A stretch of DNA of 64,000 nt from Alitta virens (taxonomy: Eukaryota > Annelida > Polychaeta > Phyllodocida > Nereididae). Location: contig OW028582.1 in the NCBI GenBank assembly GCA_932294295.1, positions 2,516,015 to 2,580,014 of the forward strand, read 5' to 3'. Every line of letters starts with the position of its first letter. The first letter of the stretch is position 1. The notes beneath the pieces are model-generated. The model saw only the letters and a list, made by a program, of their open reading frames with translations, was not told the DNA's origin and did not search any database. Below, one piece after another: positions 15,301 through 25,853 of the stretch. The position numbers and the translations under genes were made by a program.

Positions 15301-18300
15301 TGTATGGCTTTACCCCGTTGGGAGTCCTGAACAGTTTGTTCTTAGTAATCAAAAAGAAATTAGATGCACCATTATGCCTTGTTTTTGTTTACGATGATGA
15401 TAAGTAATTGTGTTTTAAAGTATTCTGGAACCATGAAAAATTGTGGTAACAGGGTTTCCTGATATTGTATTGAAAATGAAATTACGGAAGAAAACCATTT
15501 TCCCGTGGCCGAAGATTGCTGTGCATGGAGCTGGGACAGCGACCTTTGCTCTGAATGACCTAAATTTGTGTGGTTATTTCATCTCTTTTCTCATTGGTTG
15601 CAACAGGAGTTTATTGCGCAATCAGATAAGGCCTTACAAAGCGCTACCATATTTGGAAATGGCGTCGTGGCGTCGTCGTGTAAACTGGCGTCTGATTGGC
15701 TTAAACACTGATATTGTCCACCAGAGTACAGCACCTGCAAGGCCTTCCAAGAATGAGTAATGCAATCTTACATTATAGATGGCAGCAAATGCAATCCTCC
15801 ACAAATTCAGCTCAAGGGGTTGAAGTGGCGCTCAAGCGAGCGACAATTTGACATGGTGAAAATGGGAAGAAACATGTATACGTTGAGTGCTCCTCTATAT
15901 CTTGACTTGGTTGAGTGTCCATACAGTGAGTCTGACCTTATTCTGTTGCAGATATTGCTGGTATGCTTGAACCAGTGAAGAGTCAGCTTCATTTTGATGT
16001 TGCTCAGAAACTTACTGCCACAGACGCCGTATTAAAAGACAGTATTTCCAAATTAGTCAGGTCGCGGGTGAGTGAAATGGATAAATCTTATATTTGATTT
16101 AATTGAAGTATCTGTTTTTTAACAATCCAGGTTGGAATGATTTGTTTATAAATTTGTTATGCGCAGCAAACTGTCGAAGCCATTGGCCAGGCTGCAGGGT
16201 CGTCCATCACGGGTCATATGACATCACTCTGCGCAGATGTGATAGTTCCAGGATTTGATCGATCGTGCCAACGAGTGTTCCACCAAGTTAACGAAACATT
16301 CCAAAAAGGGACACAAGAATGTGAGTTGCATTTAGAATGATTCCTGTTGATTACATATTGTATTGAGTGAAAAATTTGATAATTATTTGAATGGACAAGC
16401 TATGGCTTCAATGATTTGATTCTTTCTTGGATATAAATCCTTTACCACCATTTTGTTCTTCAAAATCCACTAGATGGCGCTGTGTATTTGCTGTGCCTGC
16501 ACTGCTCCTTGTGGATAGTTCTTGCACTACATCTCAAAACAATGTTGAGTTTTGTCTCGCCATAATACAAACGGCAAAACAAATTTCCCTCTGGGAAAAT
16601 AACGTATTATCTATCGATCAATAGCTTCGGAGTGGATTTATAAATGATTATTTTCGTTTTGTTTAGATGTCAATCACCTAGAAAATAACCTCGAACAAGT
16701 GAAGAGACGGCATGATGAGGGACGAGACCCTGTTGTGTCTCAACTAACTGGAGTTCTGGACGCTTTGAGACAGAGAAGCGACGCCGTCGACTCGACAGTC
16801 AATCATCTAAGAGGACTCGCAGGAAAAGTCCAAGAACAGCTTGACCAAGTCTCTGCTTTGCACACAAGACAGGCTTCGTTTGAGAGACAACTTCAGCAGA
16901 CGTTGACGGGGTAAGTTGTTGTATGGCACTGGTACCGCAGTCTCCTACACTGTAGGGAGACCGGTCGCTAGCAAGTCTCACATGGGTTATGAATGGCTGA
17001 GACTAAACCAAGCTATGATTAGTCATTGCGTCGTTCTCCCTGGTAGGTTGGTTTGAACGCGCCCCAACAGAATTAGCCAATCAAACGCGAGATCAGCCAA
17101 TCAGCAAAACGTCAGAATCCTGACTCAAAGTCAAGTGGTAATAGCGGTCAAAACCGACTCCTTTGCACTTGCACCAACTTAGTAGAGCTAAGAATCGGTT
17201 CAATATTTTGTAATCGGTTAATTGGGGCTTCTGGCAACCGATTATCGTTTAATAATCGATTATTTGATGTAACCCTCACAAAGTGTTAATGCTGTCAATG
17301 AAATAGGTCTTTTTTTATACCAAAATCTATAAATTTTTATATGAATCATTAGTACTTTCAGTGGTAGCACATGACAACCGCAGCCACGGCAAAACGGGCG
17401 ATAAAATAGTGCGCGAAGTTATTGAGGTTACAAAACGAGAATTCAATTTTTTAGGTTTTCGATTTGATTAAACGATAATTGTCGATCGCCAAGCTCTAAA
17501 ACTTAGTTGTTTTAATGATTGACCAAGAGTGTGGAATGTATTGCATGTACTGTATTTAGACCTGTGCAGAATAAAAGCACACAAGATAACTTATGATCTG
17601 TATTCTGTACACATGAAATCTTTTCATCAATTTTCCCACAATTGCATACTATAGTGCAGTAATTTCTAAACTTCCCTTGAGTGAGTGATAGAATAAATAA
17701 AACACTCGAATAATTTAGATCGCATTAGATTGAATAATACTGCTGAATTTTTACCACTATTAAGGAAAATATTCTTATCGTATTGACATTAAACATGCAC
17801 TGTGCGGTTTCAATTGAGTTAAACGTTTAAATTTAGTGTTCAGACTTGCTTATATTTAATTTTATGTTTAGAATGGAAGATAGAATCCTGTTGGAAGCCC
17901 GTAAAATGGTCCAGGAAGAACTGAACTCCGCTTTAAGAGAACAACAGGCTAACCTCAATGACAGCATAAACGTCGCCCTCCGGTCTGGAGCGGTCACCCC
18001 CGTCCCTCCTATGACCCCCGACCCGCAACGCCAGCAGGCCGAGATCTTGTCAACCCTCCGAAAAGGACAAGTCAACGTCGCCTTTCAACAAGTTGGTATC
18101 ATTCTGTGGTTTCCTTGTACTCTGCATCTATGCTGAGGCAAGCACAAAACTCCACCTATAGTGTGAATTGGCCTTATCATCTCATCATTACGTCTGCCTC
18201 TAATGTTTCTTGCTTCAATGTTACGTCACTATTGAAAATGCTGAAACTTTTAAAGTGCTCCCATGTATTACCGTGAGTTATGTGAATGACAATAGAAAAT

Positions 18301-19670
18301 TAGCCAGCAACTTCGTTTTTTTATTTGAAGGAAGTTAAATGCAAACTTTCAACAGGTGGCAGGCAGCACCTGTCGGTAACAGTGCGCCATCTAGCGGTAA
18401 CAATCACGGTAATACATTCTCACGGTATAATGTTGGCGGTTGAAAGTTTATTTAGCATATGGATGTTAAGTTACCTGCAGCAAGTAGCAGAAGTAATAAT
18501 GAACTGCTATGACTTATAGCCTGCATTATATTTTTACGTTTATAGCCTCGTACTCAGTGTCTATGCTGAGGCAAGTAAAGGATCCCACCCATGTGGTAAA
18601 TGTGTAACATGGATGGACTCCTCTCTCTCACCTCATCAATCAACCCTCGATGGCGGCAAGAACTTGCCTTAGAGGGCTGCACTTTCCATATCTATCTATC
18701 CATCCAACTATTACCAAGGGGCCATCGTTGCATAATTGTCTCTCGAATGGTATCTGACATTAACATGGTTTTTTTTTATGGTGTTACAAGTAAAAATACA
18801 CGGTTAAGTTTAGTTGTTATCATTAGCTATATTGTTGCATTTCAGGCATTGTCAGCTGCAGATCTGAACCTCTTGATGTTCGTCTGTGAGACGGTGGACC
18901 CCACGGACATATTCAACCAGACGCCATGTCCTCTTCAGCAGAACGTTATTCTGTCCCTGATTCAACAACTCTCTGCTGAACTGTCGAGCAATACGAACAC
19001 AAAACACAAGTAGGTGGCAACATCATGCTGTCAAAATCTGTTGTAACGAAGTGTTTTGGACTTCCAGAACATGTTATTACAGGGATATGTGATAGTCGTT
19101 TTACAAAGAATAATTGAAAAGTTGTATTTTTCTACCGAGATGTCCTTAGGCATACAGTCAGTAGTAGATTTAGGGGGAGGTTTAGGGGGTTTAGACCCCC
19201 CCCCCCCCCCCATTTGGCCTAGTACATTTTAATAAATAAATGCAGAGGTCCCCACAATACATGCCTGTTGTAAATTCATCTCCATATTCATAAGCCAATC
19301 CAGGCATATTTAATATCATCATCTAAACTTGTAAATATCACTGCTCTACAGTTTGTATAGTTTGTATACATCGATTAGGTTAAAATTGGGCATCTTTCGA
19401 CTTAGTTAGTGTGGCAATAATAAAGCGAGGGTTGATGTAGTGTAGCAGGTCAATTTTTGGTAACTTTATTTAATCTTAAATTTCAGGTATTTGCAAGAAG
19501 CCTTAATGAACCTGGACGCAAAGCATCCCATGGTTCGTGAACACGGCCCGAGCGTTTTGAATCATTTGTGTCAAAAGCTGAGACTTTTCCTCCAGGCGCA
19601 TCCGGAAGATAAGATGGCGCGGCCGTTTAAGATGCTACTCATGGCATCGCAGTCTGTACTTCAAGTGTAA
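380..19670 (+). CDS. EDC4: EDC4 (Ge-1/Hedls), enhancer of mRNA-decapping protein 4, 5'-partial
   Basis: Scaffold of cytoplasmic P-bodies that links DCP2 and DCP1 for mRNA decapping. Exons: 380-491, 666-771, 1309-1495, 1984-2152, 2430-2534, 2674-2783, 2941-3024, 3331-3526, 4268-4442, 4930-5023, 5145-5233, 5783-6116, 6641-6719, 7377-7494, 7911-8166, 8685-8791, 9744-9972, 10441-10560, 11486-11566, 13593-13635, 13742-13861, 14370-14448, 15112-15267, 15952-16067, 16167-16320, 16667-16910, 17872-18091, 18846-19009, 19487-19670. All join in frame with GT-AG borders, giving about 1409 residues, near the roughly 1400 of human EDC4, with only the N-terminus missing. Exons 1-9 encode the WD40 region (VKYDWENIYYYGHL, ASLDGFVKFFQVY, GADNNRELKVW). 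Exons 11-16 are a Ser/Thr/Pro-rich linker. Exons 17-19 are strongly acidic. Exons 20-26 are coiled-coil-rich. Exons 27-29 are the conserved C-terminal Ge-1 domain (LSAADLNLLMFVCETVDP). Stop TAA is at 19668. The donors after exons 3 and 22 (GTATCC) and after exon 27 (GTTGGT) are weak but required by the frame. Confidence 0.95.
2165..2372. mobile_element. Degenerate Harbinger-like MITE
   Basis: EDC4 intron 4 carries a decayed relative of the elements at 13893-14067 and 20162-20415. It has a G-rich left part, a C run, and a right end reading GAAAATGGAACAGTCC, which matches the family's TTTAAATGGAACAGCCC end. The left end is eroded. Confidence 0.5.
4556..4929. repeat. Tandem array (ATGATTCATTGCCATTTA)n ending at the EDC4 exon-10 acceptor
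   Basis: About twenty degenerate units of about 18-20 bp related to ATGATTCATTGCCATTTA fill the 3' part of EDC4 intron 9. The last unit merges into the acceptor: CATTGCCGTTTAATTTTAG, then exon 10 at 4930. The array therefore supplies the branch-point and pyrimidine region of that splice site. Confidence 0.85.
6218..6478. mobile_element. MITE with 12-bp terminal inverted repeats
   Basis: About 260 bp in EDC4 intron 12, bounded by GAGGACTTTCAC and its inverse GTGAAAGTCCTC. There is no coding potential. Target duplications are not clear, so the superfamily is left open. Confidence 0.55.
6780..7180. other. GC-richer unassigned stretch in EDC4 intron 13
   Basis: This stretch differs in base composition from its AT-rich surroundings and holds a perfect hairpin, CCACGGCA-A-TGCCGTGG, at 6858-6874. 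No convincing ORF or known repeat was recognised. It may be an old transposon insertion. Confidence 0.3.
8575..8655. repeat. Direct repeat flanking EDC4 exon 16 (left copy)
   Basis: About 75-80 bp containing CTGTAATGGAAG-like and GAATCTTTATT motifs recurs at 9408-9475 with moderate divergence. The pair brackets exon 16 at 8685-8791. It could be a local duplication or two copies of an old dispersed repeat. Confidence 0.55.
9500..9718. mobile_element. MITE with ~55-bp terminal inverted repeats
   Basis: In EDC4 intron 16 the stretch around 9530-9587 is the approximate inverse of 9648-9703. Matching blocks include AATAGACTTGGCGG against CCGGCAAGTCTATT, and CGACGATCAGGGG against CCCCTGATCGTCG. 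No ORF is present. This is a non-autonomous foldback or MITE-type element. Confidence 0.75.
11597..13199. mobile_element. Non-autonomous hAT-like DNA transposon, 1.6 kb
   Basis: The element fills most of EDC4 intron 19. It starts TAGAGATGA and ends TCATCTCTA, the exact inverse. It is flanked by 8-bp near-duplications, TTTCGCAA at 11589-11596 and TTTCGATA at 13200-13207. Subterminal zones at 11600-11800 and 12990-13180 are packed with GCGGG motifs. Eight-bp duplications, TAGAGATG-type ends and repeated subterminal motifs are typical of hAT elements. No transposase ORF was seen. Confidence 0.75.
11960..12115. repeat. Dispersed repeat inside the hAT-like element
   Basis: This stretch resembles 43885-44040. 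Both begin near CAGAATCATTTATT and end in a GC-rich block (ATCGCTGCCGAGGGGCCACCC here, TCGCCGCTGAGGTGCCCCC there). It may be a retroposon 3' end. No ORF supports a family call. Confidence 0.45.
13893..14067. mobile_element. Harbinger-like MITE, 175 bp
   Basis: Located in EDC4 intron 21. It begins GGGCTGTTCCATTT and ends AAATGGAACAGCCC, and is flanked by TTA on both sides. A TTA duplication and G-rich ends fit PIF/Harbinger. The interior is a G run opposite a C run. Confidence 0.8.
14088..14208. mobile_element. Palindromic MITE, copy 1
   Basis: Located in EDC4 intron 21, next to the Harbinger-like element. It is a short hairpin-forming element (GCAGGACTCTCATTGGCT against AGCCAATGGGAGTCCTGG). 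It belongs to the same family as 47461-47567, with shared blocks CAGGACTCTCATTGGCTGAGGGACT and GTTTAG-TTCCA at the end. Confidence 0.7.
14575..14980 (+). repeat. SINE-B fragment followed by (AATACA)n-like array
   Basis: The piece at 14578-14650 matches the SINE-B 3' part (CTCATCATTACGTCTGCCTC). It runs into about 320 bp of ATACAACTCAATACAATATA-like repeats in EDC4 intron 22. The array may have grown from the SINE tail. Confidence 0.7.
15590..15800 (+). repeat. Dispersed repeat R, copy 1
   Basis: EDC4 intron 23 shares about 200 bp of diverged sequence with 25265-25470. Common blocks in the same order are ATTGGTTGCAACAG, TTATTGCGCAATCAGA, CTGATTGGC, CCACCAGAGTACAGCACCTG and TTATAGATGGCAG. No coding potential is shared. 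The family is unrecognised. Confidence 0.65.
18546..18712 (+). mobile_element. SINE-B, 3' part
   Basis: In EDC4 intron 27. It matches the 3' module seen at 56820, 58510 and 60220 (GTGTCTATGCTGAGGCAAGTA, CAACCCTCGATGGCGGCAAG). It ends in a TATCTATC tail, in sense with EDC4. Confidence 0.8.
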
Positions 19671-19814
19671 ATGTTAAATACAATTCAACTGTACCTGTAT
19701 AGTGAGTGTATATAACTGTACAGCATTGTTCAGAAGGCGGGAGAAGAGATTTTTGTCAGAGCTTATTAAGAAAATTACTCTTGGAGTAATTGCGTTATTT
19801 AAAGTTTTATTACG

Positions 19815-19820
19815 AATAAA
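19815..19820 (+). promoter_or_regulatory. Candidate EDC4 polyadenylation signal
   Basis: AATAAA, the first canonical hexamer after the EDC4 stop codon. Confidence 0.5.
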
Positions 19821-20161
19821 TGACCTTATATTATGGTGTCTAAATATTCAGTGCATTTTCTGAATGCATTGTGTCCCGATGATGATATAACATTGTCAAA
19901 CAATGTTGTTTCTATTTGTCGATATTAGGAAATGATTGTTACTGTAAAATAACTGAATTTCCGTATTGGTTAACATAACTTTCATCATGTCTGTAACATG
20001 GAACAGAAATGCTGTTTTTATACATCTTGTAAAATTACTTGAAACGAGATTTTGAGAGTTACAGACAGTTGTATTTTCATGGATAAACGGTATTATAGTA
20101 AAGTTGCAAAGTTAGATTTTAAAATATTTCAGTGAACATGTAAGTGTGTGGAAGATATTTA

Positions 20162-20415
20162 GGGCTGTTCCATTTAAAAAGGGGGGGGGGGATGTAGACC
20201 TGAAAATTGTTAGACCCCACCCCCGATATTGGTTTTTGATAGACACCCCCCCCCCCCCCCCGCTATTGGTTTTTTGAACCCCCCCCCCCCCCACTTTTTT
20301 CCACCTTAAAAAATTAAGAAAATAATGGTCACCCCCCCCCCCCCTCCTCTAATATCAGTTTTCCCCAATAATATCTGAAAAATCTTCAGCTTTACCTCTT
20401 TAAATGGAACAGCCC
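20162..20415. mobile_element. Harbinger-like MITE, 254 bp
   Basis: Begins GGGCTGTTCCATTTAAA and ends TTTAAATGGAACAGCCC. A TTA flanks both ends (20159-20161 and 20416-20418). The interior holds several long C runs. It is the best-preserved member of the family also present at 13893-14067. Confidence 0.85.
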
Positions 20416-21911
20416 TTAGTTACTATGAGGGCATAACAAGTGTTTTGCTGAAGTTGTTTTAAGTCATTGTGTTGTAGGTTTTATGTCATAAAGGATTTAC
20501 AAGCCTGTAAGATTTTGTGAAGATGGTTTTTTGATGCAGAAATATTTTAGGGTTTCTCAATTAAGGGTGCTCCTAGAACTTTTAATGTATGATTTTTTTA
20601 TCGAGAAATTATAATCTACAACTGCCATAAATAAATCTCTTTGCTTACGGATTTTCCCAGTGTGTTCTCTTAACAGAAGTTCCGTTGGGGTTCAAATGAT
20701 CCCACTCTCTGGAATTGATGTGAAAGGCTGCGTTGGCCAACTGTTGTTTGTTTTAAGAACTTTAGTATTACACCAGGTGTCGCTTATATCTTATGTTCCA
20801 ATTAGAATTTTTCGTTAATGTGCTGCATTTTGTTAGGTAAAGTGATCGACCAATAATTGAGTTGCGTTGTTTTGTCTATGTTTCAAATGTAATGTGTTCT
20901 CATGGAAGATCTTGCAAATGAATTAATTGTGGATTGCCTGGTCCGAAATAACTCGGCCAGTCCTGATGCCTCAAATTCTGGATGTATGATTTCATAACTT
21001 TTCTATAACAATTTTAGGTCTCTCTTTATTTCTATAAAATATGTATGACATTCTCTTAATTACAAAATGATCGTCACTACATTTGTCATTTGCAGATGGA
21101 AGTGAAATATTGTCGAGACAAAATATCTCGATTATCAAGGAATATACTATTGTACTTTATATGTTAGTGAGAAAGAATCGGGTGTTCAGACTTCTGTTTC
21201 TAGGTTAATTTAAAACTCATAAGGTAAAATTTACTCTCGTTTATATAATATTATCTTTAGAAAATCACTTTTCATTGTCATGAAGTTGTGACAAAACGAA
21301 AGTTCAGAATTTATATATAGATTTTTTTATATTTTTCCATAATAACAACAAGGTTGTGGCTAATACCATTTCTTATTTGTTTAAACAAGCATGATCACTA
21401 CGCCTTACAATTGATTGTGACAGTGTCCTAACAGTTTCATTTTTAAATTTTACGTAGTAATCCTAGGATTAAGCTCTTATCTCTACCATTTTTTTTAACA
21501 AGATCTAAATTGTTTATTTATGGAACTTAATAAATATAATTCTCATGATGTCATCTGTTTATTGTTTATCTGTGTAATAAAAAGTCAACCCAATAATTGA
21601 TAGCGAAGCGGCCATTTCATTGAGAGTGTGGATGGATCTGATCCATTGAAATTGTATGACTATTTTAATGAGCTTAATTGGAAAGTGTGTGGTAATGAAT
21701 TGCTGTTATTGTTTTTGAGGACTGCAATTACTGATGGCTATTTGCGCTGAAATGTCAAAATGCTCTGATACAAAAAGCATGTGAATGTCATCAAATGCAA
21801 ATAAAAAACTTAATGCTTATTTTTGTCTATTTTGAAAATCTTGATGCCTCTGAATGGTCTACATCTTGTGATGTCCATTGTGTTGACACTGGACAGTTGT
21901 TATACCTAATT

Positions 21912-22322
21912 TGCATCAGCTATCTCACATTAGCTTTCAATATACAAAGTGGTACATAATTGTCCCTCATTCTGGTGCATCAGCTAATTCACAGCTTTCA
22001 ATATACAAAAATGGTTCATAATTGACCATTCATTCTGGTGCATCTAAAATTAGCTTTCAATATACGAAGTGTTTCGTAATTGACCCCTCATTCTGGTGCA
22101 TCAGCTATCTGAAATTAGCTTTCAATATACAAAGTGGTTCTTGATTGACCCTCATTCTGGCGCATCTGCTAAATCACATTAGCTTTCAATATAAAAAATG
22201 GTTCTTGATTGACCCTTATTCTGGCGCATCTGCTAAATCACATTATCTTTCAATATAAAAAGTGGTTCTTGATTGACCCTCATTCTGGTGCATCAGATAT
22301 CTCAGAGCTTTCAATGTACATA
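21912..22322. repeat. ~62-66 bp minisatellite, seven units
   Basis: Units start near GCATCAGCTATCTCACATT and contain AGCTTTCAATATACAAAG and TTGACCCTCATTCTGG. They lie between EDC4 and the ASB-like gene. No coding frame runs through. Confidence 0.9.
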
Positions 22323-22715
22323 GTTACATATAAGATCACTCAATTACTTCTTATTTTATAAATTGAAGTATTTCATGGTAATTATGGGCCCCACAAGAGT
22401 CAGAGGAAGAAACCTGTTTTAATTGCAGACAAAGTTTTGGTGTCTGCAGTGTGGAACTCGATGACGCAGACATTCACATTGTTGATGTAAAGAAGAACAA
22501 ATAAAATTCAAAGTATGCTTTTTAAATAAATACTTTATAAGCAGACTAATTTACAAGGAGGACTGAATGAGTAACTTTATCTTGACATTTTTTCACAAGC
22601 TCATTTAATCCGAAACATTTGTTAGAGCTTCATAGCCAAATGCAACTAAGTGAAGTTTAGTTCACTTTGCAAGTCACCATTGTTTTGAATTCCTGGTTGT
22701 CCGCATGTAGATGGT

Positions 22716-23089
22716 CTGGTCCCAGAAAATGCTTATGAATTTATGACAGTCCCCATGATCTAAAAAAAAAAATGCCTTGATTAAATGGCAGTCCTTTATG
22801 ATCTCAGGAAAATGCCTATGATTGAATGGCAGTTCTCATGGTCCCAGGAAAATGCCTAAGATTCAATGGCAGTTCTCATGGTCCCAGGTAAATGCCTTTG
22901 ACTCGATGACAGTCCTCATGGTCTTAGGAACATGCCTTTGATTCAATAACAGTCCTCAGGATCTTTAAAAAATGCCTTTGATTCAATGGCAGTCCTCATG
23001 ATCTCAAAAAAATTCCTATTATTCAATGACAGTCTTTATGGTCCCAGGAAAATGCCTTAGATAAATTACATTCCTCATGGTCCCAGAAG
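22716..23089. repeat. ~42-bp tandem array overlapping the ASB-like stop codon
   Basis: About nine units of the type CAGTCCTCATGGTCCCAGGA plus AAATGCCTTTGATTCAATGG. The last unit overlaps the final codons of the ASB-like ORF on the - strand. The strand-complement CTGGGACCATGAGG contains its stop codon TGA, so the gene's 3' end has been tandemly repeated. Confidence 0.88.
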
Positions 23090-24565
23090 AAAGTTTTCTT
23101 TCATTCCAATTGGAATAGGTAGCAGGTCAATGTTGTCTGCTTTTGGATATGGTAGCAAACGTAATATGGCAAGTTTTGACAGAGTTTGTAAAGTGAGTCT
23201 CTTGTCGTAAACATCCTGAGGTAGACTCGTCAGCAGATGAAGGTTCTGCATGGGCGTAAGGCACAGAATGAGCAAGAGCAATTCTCGCTTTTCATCAACT
23301 TCAACTGGTACAAGAGCATCAAGGATAGACTGTACTGTATCAGCTGTTACTTCCCTAAATGGCAGACAAAAGAAAAGTCTACATATCATGCTGGAAAATG
23401 TATGACAGAATAAAGCACACTGTGCAGATGAAGCTGTTCTTTTAAGTTTCAATATTACCATTGGTAAAACCCCCATCAAGGCATCAATTATGGGAAAGAC
23501 ATTATTGTGTGTGTTATCTCTAATTGTTTTTGGCCAGAGCAAAATTAGCAAGTCTATAGCTTTTGATAAAGCCTGTGAAATCGCGGGTGAGTACCGCTCG
23601 TCTGAATCTGGTGAACGTGCCGTCAGAATTTCAATGTTCATTCGAAATGTTGTGAAGACATCGCTGTTAGTTACTTTCAATCCTGCATCTAGCACAACTT
23701 GTGCAGCTTCCCGTATGCCACGCCATGATGACTCGACATCAGAAATGTTTCTTTTATCATGGCAGATATTTAAGAAAATTTCCTGAACTTGGTAAAAGAT
23801 GATGTGCATCAGATTGTTATGCCCCGCAGTGTCATTGAAATTTGCCCCATTCCTGAGCAAAAGCTGCGCAATGGGTGCAATGGCTTGCATGTCGTCTATC
23901 TTTGGTTTGGCATTATTTCTTACCTTCATAGCATGATGCAGCGCAGACAGATTGTCCCTCATAGGATGTTGCAAAGAAGCACCACTTTTCAGGAGCAGGT
24001 CTGTTAGACCCATCGAAGTCCTGACAGCGATTTCTAAAGGCATGCTGAAGTTTTTCGCCATAGTGTTCGCAGAGCCTTTTTCTGTAACCAACAAGTATTC
24101 CGCACACTTGGTTGCACCTTGTATGCAAGCGTAATGCAGAGGAGTCATGTGATCACTCCTAAATCCAGATAACAACAGCTTAAGTAATTCTACATCATCA
24201 TTGGCTAGAGCAAAATACAAGGCGTTGTTTGGAAGACCCTTGCTTCTGATTGGCAACCCATGGGCGTTCACATCTGCTTTATGTTCTAACAATACCTGAA
24301 CAAAATCAATCCGTCCTTCAGCGCACGCTGTGTGTAAAGGCTTCTCAGCCAAATAGTAGTAATTAACTGGCCAATCTTTAGCCAGCATTTCTTTAAGGAC
24401 ATCCATCCGATTATGGCTGATTGCTTCACAAATCAACTTGATCTGGTGCTCCTCTCAAAGAGATGCATCTGTTGTTGCGATGAAGTTATCCACTGATTCC
24501 ATGAATTCTTCCGTTGGAAGGTCTTGCTGCAATAGTTTCACTAGATCAGATATTTGGTCTGCCAT
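23075..24565 (-). CDS. Ankyrin-repeat and SOCS-box (ASB-type) protein, intronless, with an in-frame TGA
   Basis: Probable substrate-recognition subunit of a Cullin-5/Elongin-BC ubiquitin ligase. A single uninterrupted stretch of 496 codons can be read from ATG at 24565, except that codon 37 is TGA (24457-24455). Ankyrin repeats are visible over about residues 60-260 (KPLHTACAEGRIDFVQVLL, MTPLHYACIQGATKCAEYLL, LSALHHAMKV). A long helical region follows. The C-terminus looks like a SOCS box: TLQTLSKLAILRLL as BC-box, then LLPIPIGMKENFLL with LPIP as Cul5 box. The usual BC-box Cys is Ser here. The TGA could have arisen from CGA. Translation could restart at the Met 12 codons below it, in HNRMDVL, leaving the ankyrin region intact. 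The gene may be a recent pseudogene, a retrocopy, or carry a sequencing error. The family call is an inference from motifs. Confidence 0.75.
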
Positions 24566-25850
24566 ATTGATGCTTATTTTATTGCTTATGCTTCTCCTTT
24601 AGATATTAAATATCAGCTTTACCAGCTATTCCGACAAATCCACAACTCGCAGGATTCTACGTCAATAAGACATAAGTCCTCATCTCTCCTGATGTTTGTT
24701 CACAAAATATTACCCCTTGAAGCCACTGTTTTATAACAAGTGAAATCTGTTATCAGTTTGTCTCAGTATGAACACAAAGCTTGAATGCTAAGTTGTGTAA
24801 TGTTGTTTTGGTCACATGTCATGATAACATTAGATGATAGATCACAATCTAGGAGTTAACCTATATTTCTTGTTTACGTCATATGACCGCTTTTTCCTAG
24901 TTTTCACTAATTTCAGCTTATCTGGATTCTTCTATTTCATAAAATTCATGCAAATATTTGTTCAAAAGCTGTTGCACTCATATTATCACCATTTTTGTTC
25001 ATATGATGAGGTTTTGTGAGCAATACTTATATGAATATCCAATATAAATAAAATAAAATATATTTTGGATCAGAGTTAGTCTATATGTTAATACATTGAT
25101 CAAAATGGCTTGTCTTGGTTGTAATCATATTAATATGAATCCTGACCTGCTATCAAAGACATTTATGAGACAGAATATGAAATGTCACATACATGATACA
25201 TTTCATTTCCCATTGGCAGAGGAGGAGCTGGCACAGAGACACTTTGCATCTGATGGCAGAGAAATGTGTGGTTATTCATATCCCATCTGATTCTGCTGAT
25301 TGGCTGCAACAGAAACTTATTGCACAATCAGAGAAGGCCTCACTAAGCAGCACAGCGTCACACTGTGAGTCTCTGATTGGCCCAGTCACTGATTTTATCC
25401 ACCAGAGGACAGCACCTGCAAGGCGTTTAATTGGCCCAGGAGTGACTATTGCCGGTCCATATTATAGATGACGACAGTTGCAAGTCCTCCATGATTACAG
25501 CCTGAGAGGTCAAGGTGTCGCTCTTCGATCAACAATGAGTGACACCTTGACATTGTATTGTCACGAGGAAAGCATGCGCAAGACTGTTTGCAGACTCAGT
25601 TATTGTAAGATAACTCACATTCTTGACTTGTGTATTTCAAGCGATGATAAGGCTTCCGTGGTCAAGTTGTTGTATGAGATTCAAAATGAAATCAGATTAG
25701 ATAGCCACATGTTCTTTGAGCAGTTCCAAATGGACATAACTGAGAAATGAGTCAAACCCCATTTTTCTAAAAATAAAAATGTTCTGTAATAATAAGTACT
25801 GTTATATTTTTCTTTATAATTCTGATGTTTTTCTAACAGTGACTTTTGTC
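24566..25850. other. Upstream flank of the ASB-like gene; unassigned
   Basis: AT-rich. It includes repeat R copy 2 and two short open frames (25096-25290 and 25478-25750, + strand). The second would encode about 90 residues ending in a helical EIQNEIRLDSHMFFEQFQM. No family was recognised, and no splice context decides whether it is a real exon. Confidence 0.3.
25265..25470 (+). repeat. Dispersed repeat R, copy 2
   Basis: Diverged copy of 15590-15800 in the same orientation. The blocks TTGGCTGCAACAG, CACAATCAGAGAAGGCC and CCACCAGAGGACAGCACCTG are kept in order. Confidence 0.65.
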
Positions 25851-25853
25851 AAG

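Larger units (their letters stand above)
19671..21900 (+). other. EDC4 3' flank and probable 3' UTR
   Basis: AT-rich sequence with no ORF of note. The first AATAAA is at 19815-19820, 145 bp after the stop. Further AATAAA hexamers occur near 20630, 21526 and 21805, so a longer 3' UTR is possible. The Harbinger-like MITE at 20162-20415 lies inside this stretch. Confidence 0.5.

Noticed and set aside
25478..25750. 90-codon frame as a gene next to the ASB-like locus
   Set aside because: No family similarity, splice support or start context was seen. It is left as unassigned.
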